Below are positions 48,933-56,688 of a DNA stretch of 64,000 nucleotides, piece after piece. The DNA lies in NCBI RefSeq assembly GCF_030816965.1, contig NZ_JAUSYQ010000002.1:7864001-7928000 (forward strand), in the 5' to 3' direction. This DNA comes from Streptomyces canus (GTDB taxonomy: Bacteria; Actinomycetota; Actinomycetes; Streptomycetales; Streptomycetaceae). The first letter of the stretch is position 1, and every line of letters starts with the position of its first letter. The notes below the pieces were generated by a model that ran no database searches, was not told the origin of the DNA, and saw only the letters and a list, made by a program, of their open reading frames with translations. The translations under genes and the position numbers were made by a program.

Positions 48933-48946
48933 AACGGTTTCTGCAA
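48923..48946. repeat. Tandem 12-bp repeat
   Basis: CGGTTTCTACAA is followed directly by CGGTTTCTGCAA (11 of 12 identical). The first copy overlaps the LacI-like palindrome, so a half-site has been duplicated next to the full site. Confidence 0.6.
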
Positions 48947-48973
48947 CTTTCCGCAGTCTGGAGGATCACCACC

Positions 48974-49981
48974 TTGCCCGAGCGACCCCAGGCGCTGTTC
49001 GCCATGACCGCCGAGAACGTGCCGCTCGTCTTCCCACCCGAGGTGCTGGCACGGCTGCGGGAGTCCGTGGACATCGATCCCGGGCTGGTGGCCGAGGACC
49101 TCACCGACCCGGCGCTCGCGGACGTCCTGGCCCGCACCGAGATCCTCGTGACCGGCTGGGGCTGCTCCCGCCTGGACGCGGCCGTCCTCGACGCGGCACC
49201 GAAACTCCGGGCCGTCCTGCACTCGGCCGGCTCGGTCAAGGGCTTCGCCACTCCCGAGATCTGGCGGCGCGGGATCGCCGTGTCCTCGGCGGCCGAGGCC
49301 AACGCGGTGCCCGTCGCCGAGTACACGCTCGCCGTGATCCTGCTCGCAGGCAAGGACGTCTTCGTGCGCCGGGAGCGGCTGCGCGCCGAGCGGGCGTCTC
49401 CCGGCTGGGGGATCGTGCCCGGCATCGGCAACCACGGACGGCGAGTCGGTGTGATCGGGGCGTCCCGGATCGGGCGGAAGGTGATCGAGCTGCTGCGGCC
49501 GTTCGACCTCGCGGTGAGCCTGACCGACCCGTATGTCGACGAGAGCGCGGCCTCGGGGCTGGGCGTCCCGCTGCTGCCGCTGGACGACCTCCTGCGCACC
49601 TGCGAGATCGTCACCGTGCACGCCCCGGAGACCCCTGAGACCCGGCACCTGATCGGTCGCCGCGAACTGGCCCTCATGCCGGACGCGGCGGTGCTGATCA
49701 ACACCGCGCGGGGAGCTCTGGTCGACACGGACGCCCTCGTCGACGAGCTGCGTACTGGCCGCCTGTCCGCGGTCCTCGACGTCACCGACCCGGAGCCGCT
49801 GCCCGCCGACTCGCCTCTCCATGACCTCCCGGGCGCTTTCGTCACCCCGCACCTCGCGGGGTCCCAGGGCAACGAGCTGGCGCGGCTGGGGCTGGCGGTC
49901 GCCGAAGAGGCGGAGCGGGTGGTGTCCGGGACAGGGCTCGCGTGTCCGGTGGACTACGCCGGGCTGGAGCGAACGGCCTGA
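48974..49981 (+). CDS. D-2-hydroxyacid dehydrogenase family protein
   Basis: The 335-residue NAD(P)-dependent enzyme has the glycine-rich VGVIGASRIGRKVIELL (Rossmann motif), the catalytic Arg in NTARGALVDTDAL, Glu in DVTDPEPLPADSPL and His in VTPHLAGSQG. The substrate is not predictable. I choose the TTG at 48974 because TGGAGG lies nine bases before it; the ATG at 49004 would remove the first strand. An upstream LacI-like site suggests sugar control. Confidence 0.85.
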   Translation: MPERPQALFAMTAENVPLVFPPEVLARLRESVDIDPGLVAEDLTDPALADVLARTEILVTGWGCSRLDAAVLDAAPKLRAVLHSAGSVKGFATPEIWRRGIAVSSAAEANAVPVAEYTLAVILLAGKDVFVRRERLRAERASPGWGIVPGIGNHGRRVGVIGASRIGRKVIELLRPFDLAVSLTDPYVDESAASGLGVPLLPLDDLLRTCEIVTVHAPETPETRHLIGRRELALMPDAAVLINTARGALVDTDALVDELRTGRLSAVLDVTDPEPLPADSPLHDLPGAFVTPHLAGSQGNELARLGLAVAEEAERVVSGTGLACPVDYAGLERTA

Positions 49982-50061
49982 GCTACGGATTTCGTTGTTG
50001 TTCGGCTATTTCACGGTCTAACAGGACAGGGGACTGGTCTCAGAACCGCTGAATCCGTAGC
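49982..50061. repeat. Separated 10-bp inverted repeat
   Basis: GCTACGGATT (49982-49991) and AATCCGTAGC (50052-50061) are perfect inverted repeats 60 bases apart. They flank the intergenic space between the dehydrogenase stop and the split-barrel gene. They could loop the promoter DNA or form a long-range RNA stem. The right arm ends in TAGCAT, a possible -10 for a near-leaderless mRNA. Confidence 0.4.
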
Positions 50062-50071
50062 ATCCTGGTTC

Positions 50072-50734
50072 ATGGATTCTGATCAGCTTCCCGAGACCGG
50101 CCTCACCCGTCACCGGCGCCTGCGTGACCAGGGCAGCCTGGACCGGGCCGACCTGGAGGCGATCCTCGACGCGGGGTTCGTCTGTCATCTCGGGGTCGTG
50201 GTCGAGGGGCGGCCGCTGGTCGTGCCCACCGTGTACGGGCGGGACGAGCGGCACCTCTATGTGCACGGCTCGGTGGCCAGCCGCAGTCTCGCGGGCGGTA
50301 CGCCGGTCTGTGTCACGGTCACGCACGTCGACGGACTGGTCCTCGCGCGGTCCGTCTTCGAGCACGGCGTCAACTACCGCAGCGCCGTGATCCACGGCGA
50401 GGCCCGCAAGGTGACCGACCCGGAGGAGAAGCTGGCGGGCCTGCGCCGGCTGACCGAACACGCGACCCCCGGACAGTGGTCGTACGCCCGGCAGCCGAGC
50501 CGGAAGGAACTCGCGGCCACCACCCTGCTCGCGCTCAGCCTCGACGAGGCCTCCGTCAAGATCCGCACCGGCGCGCCCGACGACGGGGACGGACCCGACG
50601 CCGAACTGGGGCTGTGGGCCGGTGTGCTTCCGCTCACCTCGGTGTGGGGTGCGCCCGTTCCCGACCCGTCTCTGCCTCCGGAAACGCCCATTCCGTCCCA
50701 CATCGCACGCCGTGAGGGGACCCGGCACGGGTGA
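50072..50734 (+). CDS. FMN-binding split-barrel (PNPOx-like) protein
   Basis: The 220-residue cytoplasmic protein has a pyridoxamine-phosphate-oxidase-like split barrel: FVCHLGVVVEGRPLVVPT, LYVHGSVASRSL and VCVTVTHVDGLVLARS. The pattern is near that of NimA/5-nitroimidazole-reductase-like flavoproteins. It probably binds FMN or F420. It is followed after 63 bases by a radical SAM gene in the same direction and may supply or use a related flavin reaction. Confidence 0.75.
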   Translation: MDSDQLPETGLTRHRRLRDQGSLDRADLEAILDAGFVCHLGVVVEGRPLVVPTVYGRDERHLYVHGSVASRSLAGGTPVCVTVTHVDGLVLARSVFEHGVNYRSAVIHGEARKVTDPEEKLAGLRRLTEHATPGQWSYARQPSRKELAATTLLALSLDEASVKIRTGAPDDGDGPDAELGLWAGVLPLTSVWGAPVPDPSLPPETPIPSHIARREGTRHG

Positions 50735-50797
50735 TGCCGGTGCGAGGGCATACCGTGAGGAGTCGGTCGTACGTCTGAGCCGGGAGGAGACACGGGA

Positions 50798-52117
50798 ATG
50801 GGCAGCCGTACCGCGCTGGTCGAGGATCTGATGGAGCGGTTTCCGCAGGTGCCGCGGGAAGCCGTCTTCAAAGAGGACCTGCTGCGAGGTGGCGTGGCCT
50901 TCGACCCGTCCGCCCTCAGCGACAACGAGTCGGGGGAGATGAAGCCCAAGTCGTACTTCATCTTCTCCTTCGACCACGGCACCCTGCCGGAGCTCGGCGA
51001 GGCCGCGCTGCGGCGCCCGCCGGAGGAGATCATCCTCACCGGCGGGCCGTACGACCTCAGGCGCACCGTGGTGTCGGTGCGGGTGAACCCCGCCTCGCCC
51101 TACCGCGTGGCTTCCGACGACTCCGGCATGCTCGGGCTCTACCTCGACGGCAAGCGGATCGCCGACGTGGGTGTGCCGCCGATGCCGGAGTACTACCGGC
51201 ACAAGCTCTCCAACGGGAAGTCCGTGATGGAGGTCGCCCCGACCATCCAGTGGGGCTACCTGATCTATCTGACGGTCTTCCGGGTGTGCCAGTACTTCGG
51301 CGCCAAGGAGGAGTGCCAGTACTGCGACATCAACCACAACTGGCGCCAGCACAAGGCCGCGGGGCGGCCGTACACGGGCGTCAAGGACGTGGACGAAGTC
51401 CTGGAGGCGCTCGAGATCATCAACCGGTACGACACCGCCAAGGTCTCCACCGCCTACACGCTCACCGGCGGCGCGATCACCTCGAAGCTCCAGGGCCGGG
51501 ACGAGGCCGACTTCTACGGCATGTACGCGAAGGCCATCGAGGAGCACTTCCCGGGCCGCTGGATCGGCAAGGTCGTCGCCCAGGCGCTGCCGAAGGACGA
51601 CGTGCAGCGCTTCAAGGACCACGGCGTGCAGATCTACCACCCCAACTACGAGGTGTGGGACGAGTATCTCTTCAAGATGTACTGCCCGGGCAAGGAGCGG
51701 TACGTCGGCCGGGACGAGTGGCACAAGCGGATCCTTGACTCGGCGGAGGTCTTCGGCGCGCGCAATGTGATCCCCAATTTCGTGGCGGGCGTGGAGATGG
51801 CCGAGCCGTTCGGCTTCAAGACGGTCGACGAGGCGATCGCGTCCACGACGGAGGGCCTGCGCTTCTTCATGTCGCACGGCATCACGCCCCGCTTCACCAC
51901 ATGGTGCCCGGAGCCCACGACGCCGCTCGGCAAGGCCAACCCGCAGGGCGCGCCGCTGGAGTACCACATCCGGCTGCTCCAGGCCTATCGCCGGACGATG
52001 GACGACTTCGGACTGTCCTCGCCTCCCGGCTACGGCCCGCCCGGACCCGGCCGTGCCGTCTTCTCCGTGAGTTCCTTCATGGACAGCCTTCCGGCGCAGG
52101 AGCCCGTCGAGGTGTAA
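50798..52117 (+). CDS. Radical SAM protein with CX8CX2C cluster motif
   Basis: The 439-residue protein has VCQYFGAKEECQYCDINHNW, with Cys 164, 173 and 176. The spacing CX8CX2C differs from the classical CX3CX2C, but the final CxYC and the following barrel pattern (STAYTLTGGAITSK, IGKVVAQALPKDD, PNFVAGVEMAEPFGF) are radical-SAM-like. It should bind a 4Fe-4S cluster and cleave SAM. The N-terminal 150 residues form a separate domain. The reaction is unknown. GGGAGGAG precedes the ATG, and a strong hairpin follows the gene. Confidence 0.75.
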   Translation: MGSRTALVEDLMERFPQVPREAVFKEDLLRGGVAFDPSALSDNESGEMKPKSYFIFSFDHGTLPELGEAALRRPPEEIILTGGPYDLRRTVVSVRVNPASPYRVASDDSGMLGLYLDGKRIADVGVPPMPEYYRHKLSNGKSVMEVAPTIQWGYLIYLTVFRVCQYFGAKEECQYCDINHNWRQHKAAGRPYTGVKDVDEVLEALEIINRYDTAKVSTAYTLTGGAITSKLQGRDEADFYGMYAKAIEEHFPGRWIGKVVAQALPKDDVQRFKDHGVQIYHPNYEVWDEYLFKMYCPGKERYVGRDEWHKRILDSAEVFGARNVIPNFVAGVEMAEPFGFKTVDEAIASTTEGLRFFMSHGITPRFTTWCPEPTTPLGKANPQGAPLEYHIRLLQAYRRTMDDFGLSSPPGYGPPGPGRAVFSVSSFMDSLPAQEPVEV

Positions 52118-52143
52118 CTCCTCACTCCCGAAACGGACGGGGC

Positions 52144-52178
52144 GCGGGCCGCGGAGACCTTTGGGGTCCGCGGCCCGC
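52144..52178 (+). terminator. Terminator after the radical SAM gene
   Basis: A perfect 12-bp stem (GCGGGCCGCGGA with TCCGCGGCCCGC) has an 11-base loop and lies 27 bases past the stop codon. Confidence 0.75.
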
Positions 52179-52185
52179 TCTGATG

Positions 52186-52205
52186 TGTCGAAGAATTTAT
52201 CGACA
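52186..52205. promoter_or_regulatory. Putative operator TGTCGA-N8-TCGACA
   Basis: A perfect 6-bp inverted repeat has an A/T-rich 8-base spacer, directly after the radical SAM terminator and in front of the sigma-CBM2 fusion gene. Confidence 0.35.
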
Positions 52206-52470
52206 AGGTGACCGGAGTGGCCGCTGCTCCGCACATTTCGCGATGAGATGCACCCGGTGTCGAGATTTCCCGGCGTTCTTTCCGTATAACTCTCGTAACA
52301 GCGCTCCCGGTCATGCGCTCCGACCACTGGCGCGAACCCTCGGTAACTGATTTGAATAGCCTGCTTGTCAGTTGTGTGGGAGGCGTGAAAGGCTCCTGTC
52401 CTGCCGCGAGGTTCCCCCCAACTCCTTTGCCAGTATGGCGAGTTGACCTCGCTTTGGATGCAGGAGACCC

Positions 52471-53949
52471 ATGCCCGACCTGCCGACCCCCCAGGACGCC
52501 GCCGAGGCCGCGCTGTTCTCCGAGTGCTGGGATGCCGTGCTGTCGTACGCCGATCTGTGCACGGCCGGCTCCACCGCCGCCACCGAACTGGCCACGGAGG
52601 CGTTCTCCCTCGGCACACGCGAGGCCCGTGAGGCGGAGGCCGCCACCCGCGGCGCCGGCCGCCGTCCGGCCCGGCTGCCCCGAATACCCCTGCTGCTGAC
52701 CGCCGTTCGCACGACGGCGGCGGACTGGGAGACACGCGGTCTGGGCCACCGGCTCGACCCCGATCTGCGGCTGTGGCTCAACTCCGACAAGGCCGCCCGC
52801 TACACCGGTCCGCCGCTCCAGCGGCCGATCGCGCTGCGCGGACTGCGCGATCTGCAGGCGGCGGACGCCGAACTGCTGTGGCTGGCCGAGGTGGAGGCGC
52901 TGCCGCTGTCCGCGGTGGCCCGCCGGCTCGGCCTCGACCCGGCCACCGTGGGCGACGAACTCGCTCAGGTGCGCGGCCTGTTCCGGGACCGCAGCCACCG
53001 CAACCATCTCGACATGCCGATGGACACGCAGTGCCGCAGCTACGCCCGGCTGCTGGACGCGGTCACCCGATCCACCTCCGGCGAGACCCCGGACGACCTC
53101 TCCCGGCACCTCGCGACGTGCCGGCAGTGCGCGGAGGCCGCCGCCTGTCTTCGACTGCACGGCGGCGGGCTGCCCGCGGCCCTCGCGGGCGGGGTGATCG
53201 GCTGGGGCGGGCTCGCCTATCTGGAGCGCCGCCGCCGGGCCGCGGAGGTCCGCCTTGGCGCGGGGCGCCCGGAGGCACTGGAGAGCGGGCCCCCGAACCC
53301 CGGCGCGCACAAGGCGAAGGTCGTGCGCAACGGACTGCTCGTCGCGGCCGTCCTCGTCTCCCTGCTCGCCCTCGCGGTCTCGATGATGCCGGGCGACGAC
53401 ATGGAGAACGGCGCCGCCAAGCCCGGCACCGATACCTCCGCCGACAGCCAACCGGTGGCCAACCCCACCTCGTCCGTCCCCGCCGCCACGTCCCGGGCGC
53501 CCGGCTCGGCGGACCCGTCGCAGACGCCCGGCGGGAACCCGTCCGAGTCCACGGGTGCGAAGAACTCCGACCCGGAACCCCAGGGGACCTCCTCCGCCGG
53601 TGCCGAGGAACCGGAGCCCGGCGACAGCGTCACGCCGTCCTGCCAGGTCGAGTACACCCTCGTCAACCAGTGGCCCGACGGCTTCCAGGGCGCCGTCACC
53701 GTCACGACCACCGAGGCGCTCAGCGACTGGCGGGTCACCTGGTACTTCAAGGACGGCCAGAAGGTGACACAGATGTGGGACGGGAGCTTCACCCAGAGCG
53801 GCGCGAAGGTCACCGCGAGCGCCGCCGACTACAACAAGTCGGTCCCCGCGGACGGCTCGCTCTCCCTCGGCTTCCTCGCCTCCTGGCAGGGCAAGAACGC
53901 CCCGGCGTACGACTTCTCCCTCAACGGGCGGAAGTGCGCGAAGTCCTGA
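52471..53949 (+). CDS. Sigma-like / zinc anti-sigma-like / membrane / CBM2 fusion protein
   Basis: The 492-residue protein has an ECF-sigma-like cytoplasmic half ending in a sigma-4-type HTH (about 140-170; LPLSAVARRLGLDPATVGDEL). A ZAS-like zinc motif H213-x3-C217-x2-C220 follows, then one membrane helix (about 287-308), a Ser/Thr/Pro-rich linker (about 310-388) and a CBM2 domain (391-489). The CBM2 is closed by Cys at both ends and has conserved Trp positions (NQWPDGFQ, DWRVTWYF). CBM2 binds crystalline cellulose or xylan. The layout predicts that polysaccharide binding outside controls a sigma activity inside. The sigma-2 part is weakly conserved. AGGAG precedes the ATG. It resembles the ECF52-type fusions as I recall them. 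Confidence 0.8.
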   Translation: MPDLPTPQDAAEAALFSECWDAVLSYADLCTAGSTAATELATEAFSLGTREAREAEAATRGAGRRPARLPRIPLLLTAVRTTAADWETRGLGHRLDPDLRLWLNSDKAARYTGPPLQRPIALRGLRDLQAADAELLWLAEVEALPLSAVARRLGLDPATVGDELAQVRGLFRDRSHRNHLDMPMDTQCRSYARLLDAVTRSTSGETPDDLSRHLATCRQCAEAAACLRLHGGGLPAALAGGVIGWGGLAYLERRRRAAEVRLGAGRPEALESGPPNPGAHKAKVVRNGLLVAAVLVSLLALAVSMMPGDDMENGAAKPGTDTSADSQPVANPTSSVPAATSRAPGSADPSQTPGGNPSESTGAKNSDPEPQGTSSAGAEEPEPGDSVTPSCQVEYTLVNQWPDGFQGAVTVTTTEALSDWRVTWYFKDGQKVTQMWDGSFTQSGAKVTASAADYNKSVPADGSLSLGFLASWQGKNAPAYDFSLNGRKCAKS

Positions 53950-53980
53950 CACCCTCGGTCGAGTTCTCGGCGGCGGTCCG

Positions 53981-54673
53981 TCACCTCGCCGCCCACAGCC
54001 CCCGGACGTGTCCGATGTGCCGGGTCATCACCGCGTGGACCGCCCTCTCGTCGCGGGCGATCAGCGCGTCGAGGAGTTCGAGGTGCTCCTCGGCAGAGGC
54101 CAGCAGGCGACCGGACTTCACCAGCGGAGTGAGGCCGTAGAGCCGTGACCGCTTGCGGAGGTCGCCGACCACCTCGACCAGGTGGGCGTTGCCCGCGAGG
54201 GCGAGCAGGCCGAGGTGGAAGCGGGTGTCGGCCTCGACGTACGCGATGAGGTCACCGGACACCGCTGCCTGGACGATCTCCCGGGCGGCGGGACGCAGCG
54301 CCTCCAGGGAGACCGGGTCGGCGGTCGAGGCCAGCTCCACGATGGTCGGGACCTCGATGAGCGAGCGGATGTGGGTGTACTCGTCGAGCTGTTTCTCGGA
54401 GACCGCGGTGACCCGGAAACCCTTGTTGGGGACGGTGTCGACCAGGCCCTCCTTGGCGAGGTCGAGCATGGCCTCGCGCACCGGCGTGGCCGATACACCG
54501 AAGCGGGCGGCGAGCGCGGGTGCCGAGTACACCTGGCCCGGGAGCAGTTCGCCCGCGATCAGTGCGGCCCGCAGGGCGTCGGCGACCCGCTCCCGGTAGC
54601 TGCTCTTCTTGCCGCCGAGGACGGGCAGGGCGGGGGCAGCGGCGGCGGGGGCGCTGGGTCGCCGGTCGGCCAT
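53981..54673 (-). CDS. GntR-family (FCD) regulator of the hydroxyproline operon
   Basis: The 230-residue protein has an N-terminal winged helix (YSAPALAARFGVSATPVREAMLDL) and a C-terminal FCD domain with metal-binding His positions in RFHLGLLAL and MTRHIGHVRG. I choose the ATG at 54673 because AGGAG lies nine bases upstream; the ATG at 54682 touches that site. It is the last gene in a minus-strand cluster for D-hydroxyproline use and probably represses it. ATGTCAC sequences occur before this gene, before the DapA-like gene and before the first gene of the operon. Confidence 0.88.
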   Translation of the reverse strand: MADRRPSAPAAAAPALPVLGGKKSSYRERVADALRAALIAGELLPGQVYSAPALAARFGVSATPVREAMLDLAKEGLVDTVPNKGFRVTAVSEKQLDEYTHIRSLIEVPTIVELASTADPVSLEALRPAAREIVQAAVSGDLIAYVEADTRFHLGLLALAGNAHLVEVVGDLRKRSRLYGLTPLVKSGRLLASAEEHLELLDALIARDERAVHAVMTRHIGHVRGLWAAR

Positions 54674-54690
54674 GAGGGGCATCTCCTAGT

Positions 54691-54703
54691 GGTGCAATGT
54701 CAC
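54691..54703. promoter_or_regulatory. Candidate GntR site (ATGTCAC) before the regulator gene
   Basis: GGTGCAATGTCAC contains the ATGTCAC half-site also found at 56677-56683 (other strand) and 59544-59550. It lies about 25 bases upstream of the GntR ATG, consistent with autoregulation. Confidence 0.4.
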
Positions 54704-54738
54704 GCGACACCCGGCATTATCCTCGACGCGCTCAGCGC

Positions 54739-55740
54739 TCAGAGGACGAATCCCGCCGGGAACGGATCGGTCGGGTCGAGCAGGTACTGGGCCGTGCCGG
54801 TGATCCACGCGCGCCCGGTGAAACTGGGCAGGACGGCGGGGCGGCCCGCCACCTCGGTGGTGCCGAGGAGCCGGCCCGTGAACCGCGTACCGATGAAGGA
54901 CTCGTTCACGAACTCGGTGTGCAGCGGGAGTTCGCCGCGCGCGTGCAGCTGGGCCATGCGCGCGCTGGTGCCGGTGCCGCAGGGGGAGCGGTCGAACCAG
55001 CCGGGGTGGATGGCCATCGCGTGCCGGGAGTGGCGGGCGGTCGCGCCGGGCGCGATCAGGTGGACGTGGTGACAGCCGCGGATGGACGGATCCTCGGGGT
55101 GGACGGGCTCCTCCTCGGCGTTGATCGCCTCCATGAGCGACAGCCCCGCCTTCAGGATGTCGTCCTTGCGGGCCCGGTCGAAGGGCAGCCCGAACTGGTC
55201 CAGCGGCAGAATGGCGTAGAAGTTGCCGCCGTACGCCAGGTCGTATGTCACCGTCCGCCCGTCGGCCAGTGCGGTCCTGCGGTCGAGGGCGACGGCGAAG
55301 GACGGCACGTTCTGCAGCGTGACGTGCTTCGCCCTGCCGTCCTCCACCGCGACCTCGGCGACGACCAGGCCCGCCGGGGTGTCGAGCCGGATCGTGGTGA
55401 CCGGCTCGACGACCTCGACCATCCCGGTCTCCACCAGCACGGTCGCCACGCCGATCGTGCCGTGTCCGCACATCGGCAGATAGCCCGAGACCTCGATGTA
55501 CACGACACCCCAGTCGCAGTCCGGGCGGGTCGGCGGCTGGAGGATCGCGCCGCTCATCGCCGAGTGCCCGCGCGGCTCGTTCATCAGGAGCTGCTTGATG
55601 TCGTCACGGTGCTCACGGAAGTACAGCCGCCGCTCGTTCATGGTCGCGCCCGGGATCGTGCCGATGCCGCCGGTGATCACGCGGGTGGGCATGCCCTCGG
55701 TGTGCGAGTCGACGGCGTGCAGGACGAGTTTGCTGCGCAT
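54739..55740 (-). CDS. 4-hydroxyproline 2-epimerase / proline racemase family
   Basis: The 333-residue enzyme probably interconverts trans-4-hydroxy-L-proline and cis-4-hydroxy-D-proline. Both catalytic cysteines of epimerases are present: LPMCGHGTIG (near residue 91) and RSPCGTGTSAR (near 255), so it is not a dehydratase variant. Its neighbours (D-hydroxyproline dehydrogenase subunits and a deaminase) support hydroxyproline rather than proline as substrate. It lies 20 bases after the DapA-like gene in the operon. Confidence 0.88.
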   Translation of the reverse strand: MRSKLVLHAVDSHTEGMPTRVITGGIGTIPGATMNERRLYFREHRDDIKQLLMNEPRGHSAMSGAILQPPTRPDCDWGVVYIEVSGYLPMCGHGTIGVATVLVETGMVEVVEPVTTIRLDTPAGLVVAEVAVEDGRAKHVTLQNVPSFAVALDRRTALADGRTVTYDLAYGGNFYAILPLDQFGLPFDRARKDDILKAGLSLMEAINAEEEPVHPEDPSIRGCHHVHLIAPGATARHSRHAMAIHPGWFDRSPCGTGTSARMAQLHARGELPLHTEFVNESFIGTRFTGRLLGTTEVAGRPAVLPSFTGRAWITGTAQYLLDPTDPFPAGFVL

Positions 55741-55760
55741 GGTCCGCTCTCCTTGACGAG

Positions 55761-56654
55761 TTACGCGAGTCCCGCGGCGACGGCCTTCTCCGTGGCGGCC
55801 CGCACGACGGCCTCCTGCTCGGGCAGCAGGGGGACGCGCGGCGGACGCACGGGCCCGCCGTGCCGGCCGACGATGTCCATCGACGTCTTGATGGCCTGCA
55901 CGAACTCGACCTTGGAGTCCCAGCGCAGCAGCGGATGCAACTGTTCGTACAGCTTCTTCGCGGTGGCGAGGTCGCCGGCCACGGCCGCCCGGTACAGCTC
56001 GACGGAGGCCCTGGGCAGCGCGTTCGGGTAGCCGGCCACCCAGCCCTTGGCCCCCGCGATCGCGAGCTCCAGCAGGACGTCGTCCGCGCCGATCAACAGG
56101 TCCAGTTCCGGGGCGAGTTCGGCCAGCCGGTAGGCGCGGCGGACATCACCGGAGAACTCCTTGACCGCGTGGATGCACCCCTCGGCGTGCAGGGTGGCCA
56201 GCAGCTCCGGCACCAGGTCGACCTTGGTGTCGATGGGGTTGTTGTACGCCACGATCGGCACACCCGCCTTCGCGACCTCGGCGTAGTGCGCGAGGACCGA
56301 CCGCTCGTCGGCGCGGTAGGCGTTGGGCGGCAGCAGCATCACGGACGCACAGCCCGCGTCACGTGCCTGCTCGGCCCATCGCCGGGACTCCGCCGAGCCG
56401 TACGCGGCGACGCCCGGCATCACCCGCTCACCGCCGATGGCGGCCACGGCCGTCTCGACGACCTTGGCCCGCTCCTCGGGGGTCAGCACCTGGTACTCGC
56501 CGAGCGAGCCGTTCGGTACGACGCCGTCGCAGCCGTTCTCGACCAGCCAGGCGCAGTGTTCGGCGTACTTGTCGTAGTTCACCGACAGGTCGTCGTTCAA
56601 CGGGAGGGCGGTGGCGACGAGAACTCCGCGCCACGGACGAAGGGTGGTGGTCAT
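55761..56654 (-). CDS. DapA-family lyase, probable pyrroline-4-hydroxy-2-carboxylate deaminase
   Basis: The 297-residue TIM barrel has the Schiff-base Lys in HAVKEFSGD (near 162), the Tyr in IVAYNNP and the pocket segment NGSLGEYQVLT, where true DapA has a GTTGE motif. In hydroxyproline operons this family member turns pyrroline-4-hydroxy-2-carboxylate into 2-oxoglutarate semialdehyde and ammonia. The assignment rests on the operon. A GTGACATATCAC site lies just upstream. Confidence 0.82.
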   Translation of the reverse strand: MTTTLRPWRGVLVATALPLNDDLSVNYDKYAEHCAWLVENGCDGVVPNGSLGEYQVLTPEERAKVVETAVAAIGGERVMPGVAAYGSAESRRWAEQARDAGCASVMLLPPNAYRADERSVLAHYAEVAKAGVPIVAYNNPIDTKVDLVPELLATLHAEGCIHAVKEFSGDVRRAYRLAELAPELDLLIGADDVLLELAIAGAKGWVAGYPNALPRASVELYRAAVAGDLATAKKLYEQLHPLLRWDSKVEFVQAIKTSMDIVGRHGGPVRPPRVPLLPEQEAVVRAATEKAVAAGLA

Positions 56655-56676
56655 GTGGATCCCCTCTCAACAAGGT

Positions 56677-56688
56677 GTGACATATCAC
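56677..56688. promoter_or_regulatory. Candidate GntR site GTGACATATCAC
   Basis: This near-palindrome (10 of 12 positions symmetric) lies in the 30-base gap between the alpha-subunit gene and the DapA-like gene. It contains the inverse of the ATGTCAC half-site seen at two other places in the cluster. Confidence 0.4.

Larger units (their letters stand above)
52118..52470. other. 353-bp regulatory gap before the sigma-CBM2 fusion gene
   Basis: Besides the radical SAM terminator (52144-52178) and the TGTCGA/TCGACA inverted repeat (52186-52205), the gap has several A/T-richer stretches (around 52276-52300 and 52345-52365) that could hold promoters. There is no ORF with coding bias. The long upstream region fits a regulated gene. 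Confidence 0.4.
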
